DNA of 64,000 nt, from the NCBI RefSeq assembly GCF_051594765.1, contig NZ_JBPPGJ010000003.1:124001-188000 (forward strand), in the 5' to 3' direction. Within the stretch, counting starts at the first letter, position 1, and every line of letters begins with the position of its first letter. Shown piece by piece: positions 32,859-41,570 of this stretch. The translations under genes were made by a program, and so were the position numbers. The notes below the pieces were generated by a model that saw only the letters and a list, made by a program, of their open reading frames with translations, was not told the DNA's origin and ran no database searches. Source of the DNA: Paenibacillus_AR sp051594765 (lineage in GTDB: Bacteria; Bacillota; Bacilli; Paenibacillales; NBRC-103111).

Positions 32859-34179
32859 TTTCCGTTCGAGCCGCCGCCGGTTCTGATGCCAGTTCCCCGC
32901 GCTGCCGCATTCGAAACAGGTAGTAAGCTCCGCCCATGACCAGCCAACAGCTCCCCAGCTTCCAGGCATGCTCATCCAGCAGGGTCAAGAGCCACAGGAT
33001 GAACAAGGCTCCTACCATTGGGAAAACCAGAAACCGCAAGGCCTCCAAGGGCTTCCTCCGCTTCCGCCGGACATAGCACTCCGCAATGACCGACATGTTG
33101 ACGAAGGCGAAGGAGACCAGCGCTCCGAAGCTGACGAACTTCACCGCCATCTCCAGCGGGATGACTAAGGCTAACATGGAGATGACACCGGTAAGCCCGA
33201 TATTTTTGACCGGCGTCCCCCGCTTGGGATCCAGATATCCGAAAAAACCGGCCGGCAGAATCCGGTCCCTGCCCATCACGTACAGAAGGCGGGAAACGCT
33301 GGTGACAGAGGTGACCCCCTGCGTGAAGATGGCCATGAAGAGCACGGTGATGAATAAGGCTCCCAACAGGGCTCCTCCCGCGATTCTCATGAGCTCCATC
33401 CCTGCGGAATCCGCATCGGCGAAGACCAGCCCCGGGTACACGGATTGGATCAAAAAGGACACGCCGACATAGAGGACCGCGGCCACGCCGATAATCCAGA
33501 GAATGGCTCTCGGAATGGTCCTCCCGGCGTCCTTCGTCTCCTCCGACAGAGTCGTAACCGTATCGAACCCCAGGAAGGAAAAGCACACGAGTGAAGCGGC
33601 CGAAAGCAGCGTCGGCAGCCCCGCTCCCGTATGGACGAATGGCACCGCCCCTCCCCCTCCGGCGTACAGGCGCCCGGCCAGCAGTCCCCCGAACGCCACG
33701 ATAAACAGGATTTGCGCCAGCACGACCGCTTTGCTGATTCCGGCCGAAAACCGTACGCCCGCCATATTGACCGCCACCAAAGCAGCGTTAAAAAGCAGCA
33801 TCCATACGGCGGACGGCACCAGGGGAAACTGTGCGTGCAGATAGATACCGAAGGTCAGCACCGCAATGATCGGCGAGAACAGATAATCCAACAGCACGGC
33901 CCACCCTATGAGAAAGCCCAGGAACGGATGGATGGAGCGCTTCACGTACGTATACGCCGAGCCCGAGGCCGGATACAGGCGTGCCATGATCCGATAGCTG
34001 TACGCCGTGAAAAAAATGGCGGCCACCGCCAGCACGTAGGCCTCCGTAATGGCCCCCTTCGCCGCCTCGTAGGCCAGGCCGAATACGGAGAAGTAAATCA
34101 TCGGTGTCATCCAGGCCAAGCCCAGGGCAATCACCTGGGTTAAGGACAAGGTCGGGCGCAGATCGGCTCCCTTGTTCAT
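32854..34179 (-). CDS. APC-family permease (nitrogen-source transporter)
   Basis: This 441-residue permease of the amino acid-polyamine-organocation superfamily has about 12 membrane helices. It starts MNKGADLRPTLSLTQVIALGLAWMTPMIYFSVFGLA, with FSFLGFDTVTTLSEETKDAGRTIPRAI in the TM6-7 region typical of the family. It is directly upstream of the guanidine operon, read in the same direction, and its promoter is covered by GlnR boxes. Uptake of guanidine, urea-like or amino-acid nitrogen is therefore a reasonable inference. ATG 34179 has GGGAGGAA upstream. Confidence 0.85.
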   Translation of the reverse strand: MNKGADLRPTLSLTQVIALGLAWMTPMIYFSVFGLAYEAAKGAITEAYVLAVAAIFFTAYSYRIMARLYPASGSAYTYVKRSIHPFLGFLIGWAVLLDYLFSPIIAVLTFGIYLHAQFPLVPSAVWMLLFNAALVAVNMAGVRFSAGISKAVVLAQILFIVAFGGLLAGRLYAGGGGAVPFVHTGAGLPTLLSAASLVCFSFLGFDTVTTLSEETKDAGRTIPRAILWIIGVAAVLYVGVSFLIQSVYPGLVFADADSAGMELMRIAGGALLGALFITVLFMAIFTQGVTSVTSVSRLLYVMGRDRILPAGFFGYLDPKRGTPVKNIGLTGVISMLALVIPLEMAVKFVSFGALVSFAFVNMSVIAECYVRRKRRKPLEALRFLVFPMVGALFILWLLTLLDEHAWKLGSCWLVMGGAYYLFRMRQRGELASEPAAARTEM

Positions 34180-34219
34180 TGCACTCGTTCCTCCCGACAT
34201 CAACATGACATATATCGTT

Positions 34220-34259
34220 AGTTTATGTAACCATTGATTACATGTCAATTAATATAACA
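34220..34259 (-). promoter_or_regulatory. Permease promoter covered by two abutting GlnR boxes
   Basis: On the minus strand the -35 is TTGACA (34248-34243) and the -10 TAAACT (34225-34220), with a 17-bp spacer. The spacer itself is a perfect GlnR box, TGTAA-CCATTGA-TTACA (34226-34242). A second perfect box, TGTCA-ATTAATA-TAACA (34243-34259), abuts it and covers the -35. Bound GlnR would repress. The rest of 34260-34474 holds no gene, only the leader of the divergent permease. Confidence 0.82.
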
Positions 34260-34474
34260 TATATAGATGTCGAAATCCCGAAAATCGCGCGAAAAAGAGG
34301 GAGGAGATGTGTCGAAAGGTGACATTTGGTTGCAGAAAGCCGGGAAGGTTGTGAAGCGGGGAGTTTAAGGGTTCGGATGAATTACATATTTCACCGGATA
34401 TGGTCGCACCCTATACAAACACAGCGTACGGCAAGTAAATGATGTATTCGCGAGTAACGGAGGAATAATCAGCT

Positions 34475-35902
34475 ATGGCTAACCAATCCGCATCCAAGGG
34501 CAGTCTCTCTTGGTGGCAGCTAGCCCTTCTAGGCATGGGCTTTACGACAGGCACCGGCTTTTTCTTAGGCTCGGGCCTCGCTATCGAACAGAGCGGCTTT
34601 TCCGTCGTGCTCTTATTCCTGTTGGCGGCCATCGGGGTTTATTTCGTGTACGGCGCTTTAGCCGGCATGATCGCACAGCAGGCGCTGGAGGGGTCCTTCC
34701 GCTCTTATTCCAAGAAGGCCTTCGGCCACTGGGCCGGCTTCAGCCACGGCTGGATCTACTGGAGCTCGGAGATCCTCATCCTGGGCAGCCAGCTGACGGC
34801 GCTGGGGCTGTTCGTTCAGTTCTGGTTCCCTAATCTGCAGCTCTGGCTGCTGGCGGCGGTTTTTGCCGTATTGGGGGTCGGGGTGGTGCTCTTGGGCACC
34901 AAGGGCTTCGAGGAGACCGAGAACATTCTGGCCGTCGTGAAGATCTCCGCCATTCTGATGTTCATCATCCTGGCGTTCCTGGTCTTCCCCGGCATTCTGG
35001 GCCGGCACCTCGCCCATATGCACCTGCCGACCAAGACCGAGCATTATATGTCCCACGGCTTCCGCGGCCTGTGGACCGGGCTGGTCTTCGCCTTCTTCGC
35101 CTTCGCCGGCATCGAGGTGATGGGCATCATGGCGACGCAGCTGAAGAATCCCAAGGAAGCCCCCAAGGCAGGGCGGCTGATGATTCCGGTGGTGGCGCTG
35201 CTCTTTATCGTATCGATCTCGCTGGTCCTCCTGATGGCCCCCTTCGACGATTTCTCCGCCCACGAGAGCCCCTTCGTCACGTCCCTGAAGGACCTGGGGT
35301 TTACGGTGGTCGTGCATATTTTTAACGGGATCCTGATTCTGGCTGGGTTCAGCAGTCTGGTGGCCTCGCTCTACTCCGTCACCCGGATGGTCTTCATGAT
35401 CGCCAAAGAAGGGGATGCGCCCAAGTTTTTCGGCACGGAGGGGAAGCGCAAGATCCCTTACCACGCTCTTTTCCTAACGATCGGGGGGATGGTTCTGTCC
35501 ATTCTGACCGCTCTCCTGCTGCCCAAGGAGGTGTACGAATACGTGACGACCGCCGGCGGCCTGATGCTGCTCTATACTTGGCTCATGATGGTCCTCTCGG
35601 CTTGGAAGCTCTTGAAGCTGTCCGTCTGGGGGCACGTCAAATGCGTCATCGCCGTCGTGCTGATCCTGGCCGGCGTCACCGGCACGCTGCTCGAGAGCTC
35701 CACCCGGCCGGGCTTGTACGCCAGTCTGGCGCTCCTGGTCATCATCTTCTCCATCGCGTTCGGCCTGCGCAAGCATTGGAAGCAGGAGGGCAAGACGGGC
35801 GGCGGCGAAGGCCTCCCGTCCGGCAGCGACTCTTCGGAGGAGGAACCGCCCATCGGCATGTGGATGCCGCGGAAGGGGCGTCGCGAGAAGGCGCGCACTT
35901 AA
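34475..35902 (+). CDS. Amino acid permease (APC superfamily)
   Basis: This 475-residue 12-helix permease starts LSWWQLALLGMGFTTGTGFFLGSGLAIEQSGFS, the unwound-TM1 glycine motif of amino acid transporters. FFAFAGIEVMGIMATQLKNPKEAPKAGR is in the TM6-7 region. A charged C-terminal tail (GLPSGSDSSEEEPPIGMWMPRKGRREK) follows. The substrate is unknown. GGAGGA lies 10 nt before the ATG. It is divergent from the GlnR-controlled permease, but no GlnR box lies at its own candidate -10 (TATACA near 34411). Its 3' end overlaps the convergent lysE-type gene by 4 nt. Confidence 0.86.
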   Translation: MANQSASKGSLSWWQLALLGMGFTTGTGFFLGSGLAIEQSGFSVVLLFLLAAIGVYFVYGALAGMIAQQALEGSFRSYSKKAFGHWAGFSHGWIYWSSEILILGSQLTALGLFVQFWFPNLQLWLLAAVFAVLGVGVVLLGTKGFEETENILAVVKISAILMFIILAFLVFPGILGRHLAHMHLPTKTEHYMSHGFRGLWTGLVFAFFAFAGIEVMGIMATQLKNPKEAPKAGRLMIPVVALLFIVSISLVLLMAPFDDFSAHESPFVTSLKDLGFTVVVHIFNGILILAGFSSLVASLYSVTRMVFMIAKEGDAPKFFGTEGKRKIPYHALFLTIGGMVLSILTALLLPKEVYEYVTTAGGLMLLYTWLMMVLSAWKLLKLSVWGHVKCVIAVVLILAGVTGTLLESSTRPGLYASLALLVIIFSIAFGLRKHWKQEGKTGGGEGLPSGSDSSEEEPPIGMWMPRKGRREKART

Positions 35903-36531
35903 CCGAACAGCTCCCGGGCCGCCTGCAAGCCGAAGTAGACGCCGAAGCCGATCATGGAAAGCCCCGCCAGACGGGAGATCCAGAGCAGGACCCCTCGGCT
36001 CAGGAACCGGTTGAAGGCGCTGGCCATCACCGCCATGGCGAAATCCCAGCACATGATGCCGACGAAGATGCCTGAGCTGTAGATCAGAAGCTCCCAGGTC
36101 CCGTGGCTCTGGGCCGCCGTCGCCAGGATGGAGCCGTAGATCCCCAGCCAAAAGAGAATGCTGACCGGGTTGGACAAGGTCATAAGGAAGCCCGAGGAGA
36201 AGGACTTCGAGTAGGATTCGGACTTGGCGGCTCCCCTCCCGCCGCTCAGCAGATCATTGGCGCTCGACATGCTCTCGATGCCGGTATAGGTCAGGACGAA
36301 GCACCCGAAGAGCCACAGGAAGGTCTTCAGGAACGGCATGTCCAGAAATTGGGCGGAGCCGAAATAAATGAGCAACATGAAGACGGCATCCGCGATCATG
36401 GCCCCCAATCCGACGAGCCAGGAGTGGAGGAAGCCGTATTTGATGCCCTTGTCCAATTGGGCGGCGTTAATGGGCCCGATGGGGGCCGCTAAGGTCAAGC
36501 CTAGCAGAATGTAGCTGATATACGCGTTCAT
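35899..36531 (-). CDS. LysE family amino acid exporter
   Basis: This 210-residue protein has six membrane helices. The family motif GLTLAAPIGPINAAQLDKGIKYGFLHSWLVGLGAMIADAVFM is at the N-terminus, and FLMTLSNPVSILFWLGIYGS follows TM3, both classical LysE/RhtB features. It probably exports an amino acid or related compound. ATG 36531 is chosen with GAGGAG upstream. The longer frame to 36588 lacks a site. It is convergent with, and overlaps, the amino acid permease gene. Confidence 0.9.
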   Translation of the reverse strand: MNAYISYILLGLTLAAPIGPINAAQLDKGIKYGFLHSWLVGLGAMIADAVFMLLIYFGSAQFLDMPFLKTFLWLFGCFVLTYTGIESMSSANDLLSGGRGAAKSESYSKSFSSGFLMTLSNPVSILFWLGIYGSILATAAQSHGTWELLIYSSGIFVGIMCWDFAMAVMASAFNRFLSRGVLLWISRLAGLSMIGFGVYFGLQAARELFG

Positions 36532-36692
36532 CCGGTTGTCACTCCTCGTGTAAGGTCTCTGCCTCATCTTGTACATCTTATGGGGCAAGCCTGGGGGATA
36601 GAACCGGGCTGTTTTTTTTTGAAAAACCGGGGGGATCGGCGTATAGTAAGTTACGAATCGTTGTACGGGCTGACGGATGCGGAGGAGATCGG

Positions 36693-37349
36693 ATGGGGGA
36701 CACCAGCAAGAGGATCTTGATCATGACGGCGGTGGAGGCCGAGCGGGAAGCCGTGCTGCGCGGACTGGCCGGTGACCCGCGCTTCGAGGTGCGGCTGGCC
36801 GGGGTCGGCCCGGCGCTGGCCGGCGCCAGAACCGCAGCGGCACTGGCCGGCGGCGGCTGGTCGCTCGTGATCAGCGCCGGCATCGGCGGCGGCTTCCCGG
36901 GGCGGGCGGCGGTGGGCTCCCTGGTGGTGGCCGACCGGATCATTGCCGCCGACCTGGGCGTGGAGACCGCCGACGGCTTCAGCACCGTGGACGAGCTGGG
37001 CTTCGGCAGCTCCACGGTGGAGGCGGACGTCGGCTTGGCCGGGCGCTGGACGGGAGCGCTTGCAGCGGCGGGCTTGCCCGCGGTGCAGGGACCGGTGCTC
37101 ACCGTGTCCACCGCCACCGGCACCTCCGCCACCGCCGAGGCGCGGACCCAGCGGGTGCCCGGGGCGGCCGCCGAGGGCATGGAGGGCTTCGGCGTCGCCG
37201 CAGCGGCCGCGGACCGGGGCATCCCGGTGTTGGAGATCCGTGCGATCTCCAACGCCGTCGGCCCCCGGGACCGGGCCGCCTGGCGCATCGGCGAAGCCCT
37301 GGGCAGGCTGGAGGCGGCCTGCTCCATTCTATTGGAGGTGCTGGCATGA
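36693..37349 (+). CDS. mqnB: Futalosine hydrolase
   Basis: This 218-residue nucleosidase-fold enzyme cleaves futalosine to hypoxanthine and dehypoxanthinyl futalosine in menaquinone biosynthesis. Visible motifs are ILIMTAVEAEREAVLRGL, LVISAGIGGGFPGRAAVGSLVVADRIIAADLGVE and the purine-nucleoside site GAAAEGMEGFGVAAAAADRGIPVLEIRAISNAVGPRD. It overlaps mqnD by 4 nt. Its body is very GC- and Ala/Gly-rich. A GGAG site lies just before the ATG. Confidence 0.92.
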   Translation: MGDTSKRILIMTAVEAEREAVLRGLAGDPRFEVRLAGVGPALAGARTAAALAGGGWSLVISAGIGGGFPGRAAVGSLVVADRIIAADLGVETADGFSTVDELGFGSSTVEADVGLAGRWTGALAAAGLPAVQGPVLTVSTATGTSATAEARTQRVPGAAAEGMEGFGVAAAAADRGIPVLEIRAISNAVGPRDRAAWRIGEALGRLEAACSILLEVLA

Positions 37350-38188
37350 AGATTGCGTTCTCTCCGTGTCCGAACGACACGTTTATTTTTCACGCTTGGG
37401 TGCATGGACTGGTTCCGGGTTCACCCGTCCCGGAGGTCACGTATGCAGACATCGACGTGACCAATACATTAGCGGCCGTCGGCCAAGGACCGGACGTGGT
37501 GAAGATCTCGTACGCCGCGCTGCCCTGGGTGCTGGACGAGTACGCGCTCCTGCCCTGCGGCGGTGCGCTGGGCCGGGGCTGCGGCCCCCTGGTGCTGACA
37601 GCGGACGAGGCCGTCCGCACCCAAGGGCCGGCTGCGTTGGCCGGCCGCCGCGTGGCCGTCCCCAGCGAACGCAGCACGGCGTACCTGCTGTTCCGGCTGT
37701 GGGCGGCCCAGAACATCCCGGGGGGCGTCGGCGAGATCGTCATCCTGCCGTTCCATGAGATCATGCCGGCCGTACGGGATGGCCGGGTCGACGCGGGACT
37801 CGTCATCCATGAAGCCCGCTTCACCTACCACACCTTCGGCCTGACTCTCGTGGCCGACATGGGCAGCTGGTGGGAAGCGGACACCGGGCTGCCGATCCCG
37901 CTCGGGGCCATCGTGGCTCGCCGCGGCATGGACCTGAAGGCGCTGGCCGGCTGGATCCGCTCCTCCGTCGAATATGCCTGGGCCCACCCGGAGGCCTCCC
38001 GCGAGTATGTGCTGTGCCACTCGCAGGAGCTGGCGCCGGAGGTGGTCCAAGCCCATATCGACCTGTATGTCAACGCGTTCTCGGCCGACCTCGGCGGGGA
38101 CGGGCTGGCGGCCGTCCGAGCCCTTCTGGAACGTGCCGCCCGGGAGGGACTGGTTCCTCCCGTGGATATGGACCGGCTTCTCGGATAA
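37346..38188 (+). CDS. mqnD: 1,4-dihydroxy-6-naphthoate synthase
   Basis: This 280-residue periplasmic-binding-protein-like lyase of the futalosine pathway converts cyclic dehypoxanthinyl futalosine to 1,4-dihydroxy-6-naphthoate. Motifs are IAFSPCPNDTFIFHAWVHGL, DIDVTNTLAAVGQGPDVVKISYAALPWVLDEYALLPCGGALGRGCGPLV, VAVPSERSTAYLLFRLW and DAGLVIHEARFTY. It is translationally coupled to mqnB. The partner genes mqnA, mqnC and mqnE are not in this window. Confidence 0.94.
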   Translation: MKIAFSPCPNDTFIFHAWVHGLVPGSPVPEVTYADIDVTNTLAAVGQGPDVVKISYAALPWVLDEYALLPCGGALGRGCGPLVLTADEAVRTQGPAALAGRRVAVPSERSTAYLLFRLWAAQNIPGGVGEIVILPFHEIMPAVRDGRVDAGLVIHEARFTYHTFGLTLVADMGSWWEADTGLPIPLGAIVARRGMDLKALAGWIRSSVEYAWAHPEASREYVLCHSQELAPEVVQAHIDLYVNAFSADLGGDGLAAVRALLERAAREGLVPPVDMDRLLG

Positions 38189-38203
38189 CGGAAGCCGAAC
38201 AGA

Positions 38204-38240
38204 CGAAGAGAGACGGATCCCGAGGATCCGTCTCTCTTCG
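38204..38240. terminator. Bidirectional terminator between mqnD and aldo/keto reductase
   Basis: There is a perfect 16-bp stem: CGAAGAGAGACGGATC (38204-38219) pairs with its complement at 38225-38240, with a 5-nt loop. It separates convergent genes. Confidence 0.8.
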
Positions 38241-38264
38241 TGCTGCTCCGGTACGGCAGCTCCC

Positions 38265-39422
38265 TTAGCCGAGAACTTCCGCCGCCAAACGAAGCTCCTG
38301 CGGAATGGCGATATGCTGCGGGCAGTGCTCCTCGCAGGTTCCACACTCTACGCAGCTCGATGCCCGTGCATCGGCCGGAATCTTGGTGTCGTAGACTTTC
38401 TTCAAGCCGTTACGCTGGTTGTCGTTGGACAAAAAATAATACTCGTTATAGAACTTGAAGTTGGCCGGGATGTCTACCCCAACCGGGCAGGGCATGCAGT
38501 ACTCGCAGCCGGTGCAGCTCACCTTGGTCCAGCGGAACACGTCCCGGGCTTGCGCGACGACGTCCAGCTCCTTCGCCGTCATGGATCCGGCGGCCGCTTC
38601 GGCGGCGGTGCGCATATTCTCTTCCACCTGTTCCATGGTGCCCATCCCGCTTAAGGTCACATGAGCCTCCGGGTGGTTCCAGACCCAGCGCAGCGCCCAC
38701 TCGGCAGGCGTCCTCCGCTGGGAGGCTCCTTCGAAGGCCTTCCTTACGCCCTCCGGCAGATCGTTCACAAGCCGGCCGCCCCGGAGCGGCTCCATGATGG
38801 AGATGCCCAGGCCCCTGGCCGCAGCGTACTCCATGCCTTCCTTGCCCGCCTGGAAATACTCATCCAGGTAGTTGTATTGGATCTGGCAGAAGCTCCAGTC
38901 GTAGGCGTCCACAATCTCCTTGAAGACCGGCAGGTCATCGTGGAAGGAGAAGCCCGCGTAACGGATCCGTCCGTCCTTCAGAGCCGAGTCCAGGAATTTC
39001 CCGATGCCCAATGATACAAGCTTGCTCCAGGTTCCCGCGTTCAAGGCGTGCACCAGGTAGAAATCGATCCGGTCCGTCTCCAGGCGTTGCAGCTGCTCGT
39101 TCAACAGCCGGTCCATGTCCTCTCGGGTCTCCACCAGCCAGCTGGGCAGCTTGGTCGCCAGGAACACCTTCTCCCGGTACCCATCCCGCAGGGCACGGCC
39201 TACGAACGGCTCGCTGAAGCCGGCCTTGCCGAAGCCTTCTCCGTGATACGGGTACGCCGTATCCACATAATTGACCCCGGAGTCGATAGCGTGGCGAAGC
39301 ATCGGAATCGCCTTGGCATCGTCGATCTGGCTGGCAACGCCGCCGACAACCGGCAGGCGCATACAGCCGAAGCCCAGCACGGATACGGATTCCCCTGTCT
39401 TCCCGAATGTTCTGTATTGCAT
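38265..39422 (-). CDS. Aldo/keto reductase with C-terminal 4Fe-4S ferredoxin domain
   Basis: This 385-residue protein is an NADPH-type TIM-barrel aldo/keto reductase (FGKTGESVSVLGFGCMRLPVVGG; Asp/Tyr in YVDTAYPYHGEG; DFYLVHAL) of about 290 residues. A C-terminal part follows with two cysteine clusters (CTGCEYCMPCPVGVDIP and CVECGTCEEHCPQHIAIPQEL) for 4Fe-4S centres. Such proteins are common in Firmicutes, with unknown physiological substrates. ATG 39422 has AGGAGGGG upstream, and a longer frame to 39545 is not supported. Confidence 0.9.
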   Translation of the reverse strand: MQYRTFGKTGESVSVLGFGCMRLPVVGGVASQIDDAKAIPMLRHAIDSGVNYVDTAYPYHGEGFGKAGFSEPFVGRALRDGYREKVFLATKLPSWLVETREDMDRLLNEQLQRLETDRIDFYLVHALNAGTWSKLVSLGIGKFLDSALKDGRIRYAGFSFHDDLPVFKEIVDAYDWSFCQIQYNYLDEYFQAGKEGMEYAAARGLGISIMEPLRGGRLVNDLPEGVRKAFEGASQRRTPAEWALRWVWNHPEAHVTLSGMGTMEQVEENMRTAAEAAAGSMTAKELDVVAQARDVFRWTKVSCTGCEYCMPCPVGVDIPANFKFYNEYYFLSNDNQRNGLKKVYDTKIPADARASSCVECGTCEEHCPQHIAIPQELRLAAEVLG

Positions 39423-39603
39423 GAAAGTCCCCTCCTGGAGCAATGTAGTGTGAAAATAATCACATATGTATGCGAGCCGATAGTAAAGAGTCAGGAGTTT
39501 GACTTCCTGTTCCCAGCCCGTATACAATCCCTCTCCATCATACACCCGTCCCAGACCCGGAAGTCAATAAACCTCCTAAAAAAACTAAGCTCCTCTACAC
39601 GGC

Positions 39604-39630
39604 AAAAAGAGAGTGGCCTATGCCCCTCTC
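39604..39630 (-). terminator. Intrinsic terminator of the cotH operon
   Basis: On the minus strand GAGAGGGGC pairs with GCCACTCTC (39630-39609), with one mismatch. TTTTTGCC follows. Confidence 0.65.
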
Positions 39631-39638
39631 CCTGCCTG

Positions 39639-41531
39639 TTACCAGGTCTTGCGCTTGTAGAAACGGATGACGGCCGCCGCGATCAAGAGCGCTCCGACAG
39701 AGACGCCGGCAGCAGCAGCCTGGGTCATGGCGCCGGCCTCGTTGACGGCGGGCTCCCCGGCGGTCTTGCCGGAGCTGCCCAGCGGGCCCTGCCCCTTGGG
39801 GCTGGCGCCGCCGCCGGGTCCGCCGGGGAAGCCTCCACCGCCCATCCGGCCGCCTCCGCCCTGGAAGCCGCCGTCCGGGGGCTGCTGCCCGTTCGGCCCG
39901 CCGTTGCCGAACGCCATCATGTCCGGCGGCGCTCCCGCACCGTCCGGCCCCATGGGCATTTGCCCCTGCAACTGGCCCTGGGCTTGTCCTTGGCCTTGTT
40001 GGCCTCCCGGCCCCATGGGCATCTGCCCCTGCGCCTGGCCCTGCTGGCCTCCCGGCATCATGCCCTTCTGGCCCTGCCGGTTCGTCCGCTGCCCGTTGGG
40101 AGCCGCCTGCTGTCCCTGCTGCGCCAGGCCCTGCTGCCCTTGCCCCGCTTGGCCTTGGGCATTGCCGCCGCTGCGGACCCGCTGGCCGGCTTGGCCGCCG
40201 CCCATACCCGGCATGCCGCCTCCCCTGCCGAAGCCTCCACCGCTGCCCTGCCCGTTATTCGTGGACGGGCTGGAGCCGTCCAACTGCTTGGTCAGGTTCT
40301 GGACCTGGGTGGAGACGAAAGACTTCAAGGAGTCCAAGCCCGTCTTGTATTGGTCCATCGTTACGAACTTCGTCGGATCCTTCTCCACGGAATCTGCAAT
40401 CAAGGCATCCAGCTGCTGGATCCGCGCTTGGAAGCGGGCATCCGACAGGTAGCCGGTCAGCATGCTCCGGACGATATCATGATAAGCCGTCTTGTAGGCC
40501 TCCACCGACAGCAGCTTCGCCACCAGCGGTCGGTCCGCCACCACGCCTTGGGTCGGCTCGTCGAGATAGACGGTGCCTGAGCCGCCGCCGCCCATGCCGC
40601 CGAAGGCCATGTTGTAATCCCACGGCAGGATGGAGAAGACCCCCTGCTGCTCATACAGATAATAATTGTGCTTCAACTGCCCTAGATAGCTGTCCATGTT
40701 GACCGTCACCGCGTTCAGCGCGATGAATTTCAACGCTTCCTCTACGTCCAGCACCTTCTTGTAATCCGCTCCGTTGTTCAGCTCGTCCATGAACGCGAGG
40801 AACGCCTGCTCGTCGGTCTTGCCGGACTTCAGGTCCAGCCCCGTATACGCTGCGACGGAATCCAGCCGGTTCAGCTCGCTGCCGGTCCCACCGTTCGCCT
40901 TATACAGCGCTCCCTTGGAGTTCCCGAATTGCCGCTCCAGATAGCTGTCCCCGATCTGCTCCACCGCCAGGTAAAGGCCGTACCGCTGATCGTTGACGTA
41001 GACGTTGACGAAGGAGTACTTCGGCGTAGGCAGGCCCATGGATTCCGCCAGCTCGTAAGCCAGGAACTCCCGCATGAACGTGACGTCGCTGTAGCCGTTG
41101 TTCAGATTAATTTTTTCCACCCCGTACAGCTCCTGGCCCGGCACGTACTCGTCGAAGGAGAGCTTGAAGCTGAAGCGGTCGGAGTTGGAGCTGACCACAC
41201 TCCGCAGGGTCAGATTTCCCTTGGCCCGGATGGCCACATTATCGAGCTGCTGCCCGTTATAGTTCACGGAAGCCGACTTATAGGCTTCTTCGGATGCGGT
41301 GTCCAGGAGACTCTGGAACTCCGCCGGATCAAGAGTGATCTTCACATCCACGACCTTGTCCTTGGGGAACACCTTCTCGTCCAGCAGCCTGCCGCTCACG
41401 TCCCCCACCGGATTGACGGTGACCGCTCCATTTTTGCCGGCAGCCGGCACAGACGCCGTTCCTGCGGAGCAGCCCGCAAGGCCCAGAGCCATAACGAGGC
41501 CCCAGACCCAAGCTGCAGCTCTGATCTTCAT
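39639..41531 (-). CDS. CotH-kinase family lipoprotein with Gly/Gln-rich tail
   Basis: This 630-residue protein has a lipobox (LGLAGC, Cys21) and then a CotH-type atypical kinase domain (about 55-390), with RAKGNLTLRS, RFSFKLSFDEY, KINLNNGYSDVTFMREFLAYELAESMGLPTPKYSFVNVYVN and SILPWDYNMAFGG. A Gly/Gln/Met/Pro-rich low-complexity region lies at about 415-580, and one membrane helix near the C-terminus (GVSVGALLIAAAVIRFYKRKTW) ends it. CotH of spore-formers phosphorylates coat proteins. This copy is extracytoplasmic and lies with VTC and DUF4956 genes, so its substrate is probably on the surface. Confidence 0.85.
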   Translation of the reverse strand: MKIRAAAWVWGLVMALGLAGCSAGTASVPAAGKNGAVTVNPVGDVSGRLLDEKVFPKDKVVDVKITLDPAEFQSLLDTASEEAYKSASVNYNGQQLDNVAIRAKGNLTLRSVVSSNSDRFSFKLSFDEYVPGQELYGVEKINLNNGYSDVTFMREFLAYELAESMGLPTPKYSFVNVYVNDQRYGLYLAVEQIGDSYLERQFGNSKGALYKANGGTGSELNRLDSVAAYTGLDLKSGKTDEQAFLAFMDELNNGADYKKVLDVEEALKFIALNAVTVNMDSYLGQLKHNYYLYEQQGVFSILPWDYNMAFGGMGGGGSGTVYLDEPTQGVVADRPLVAKLLSVEAYKTAYHDIVRSMLTGYLSDARFQARIQQLDALIADSVEKDPTKFVTMDQYKTGLDSLKSFVSTQVQNLTKQLDGSSPSTNNGQGSGGGFGRGGGMPGMGGGQAGQRVRSGGNAQGQAGQGQQGLAQQGQQAAPNGQRTNRQGQKGMMPGGQQGQAQGQMPMGPGGQQGQGQAQGQLQGQMPMGPDGAGAPPDMMAFGNGGPNGQQPPDGGFQGGGGRMGGGGFPGGPGGGASPKGQGPLGSSGKTAGEPAVNEAGAMTQAAAAGVSVGALLIAAAVIRFYKRKTW

Positions 41532-41570
41532 CCTATCCCCTCCATTCGGTCCCCGCCTTGCGGGAGCTCA

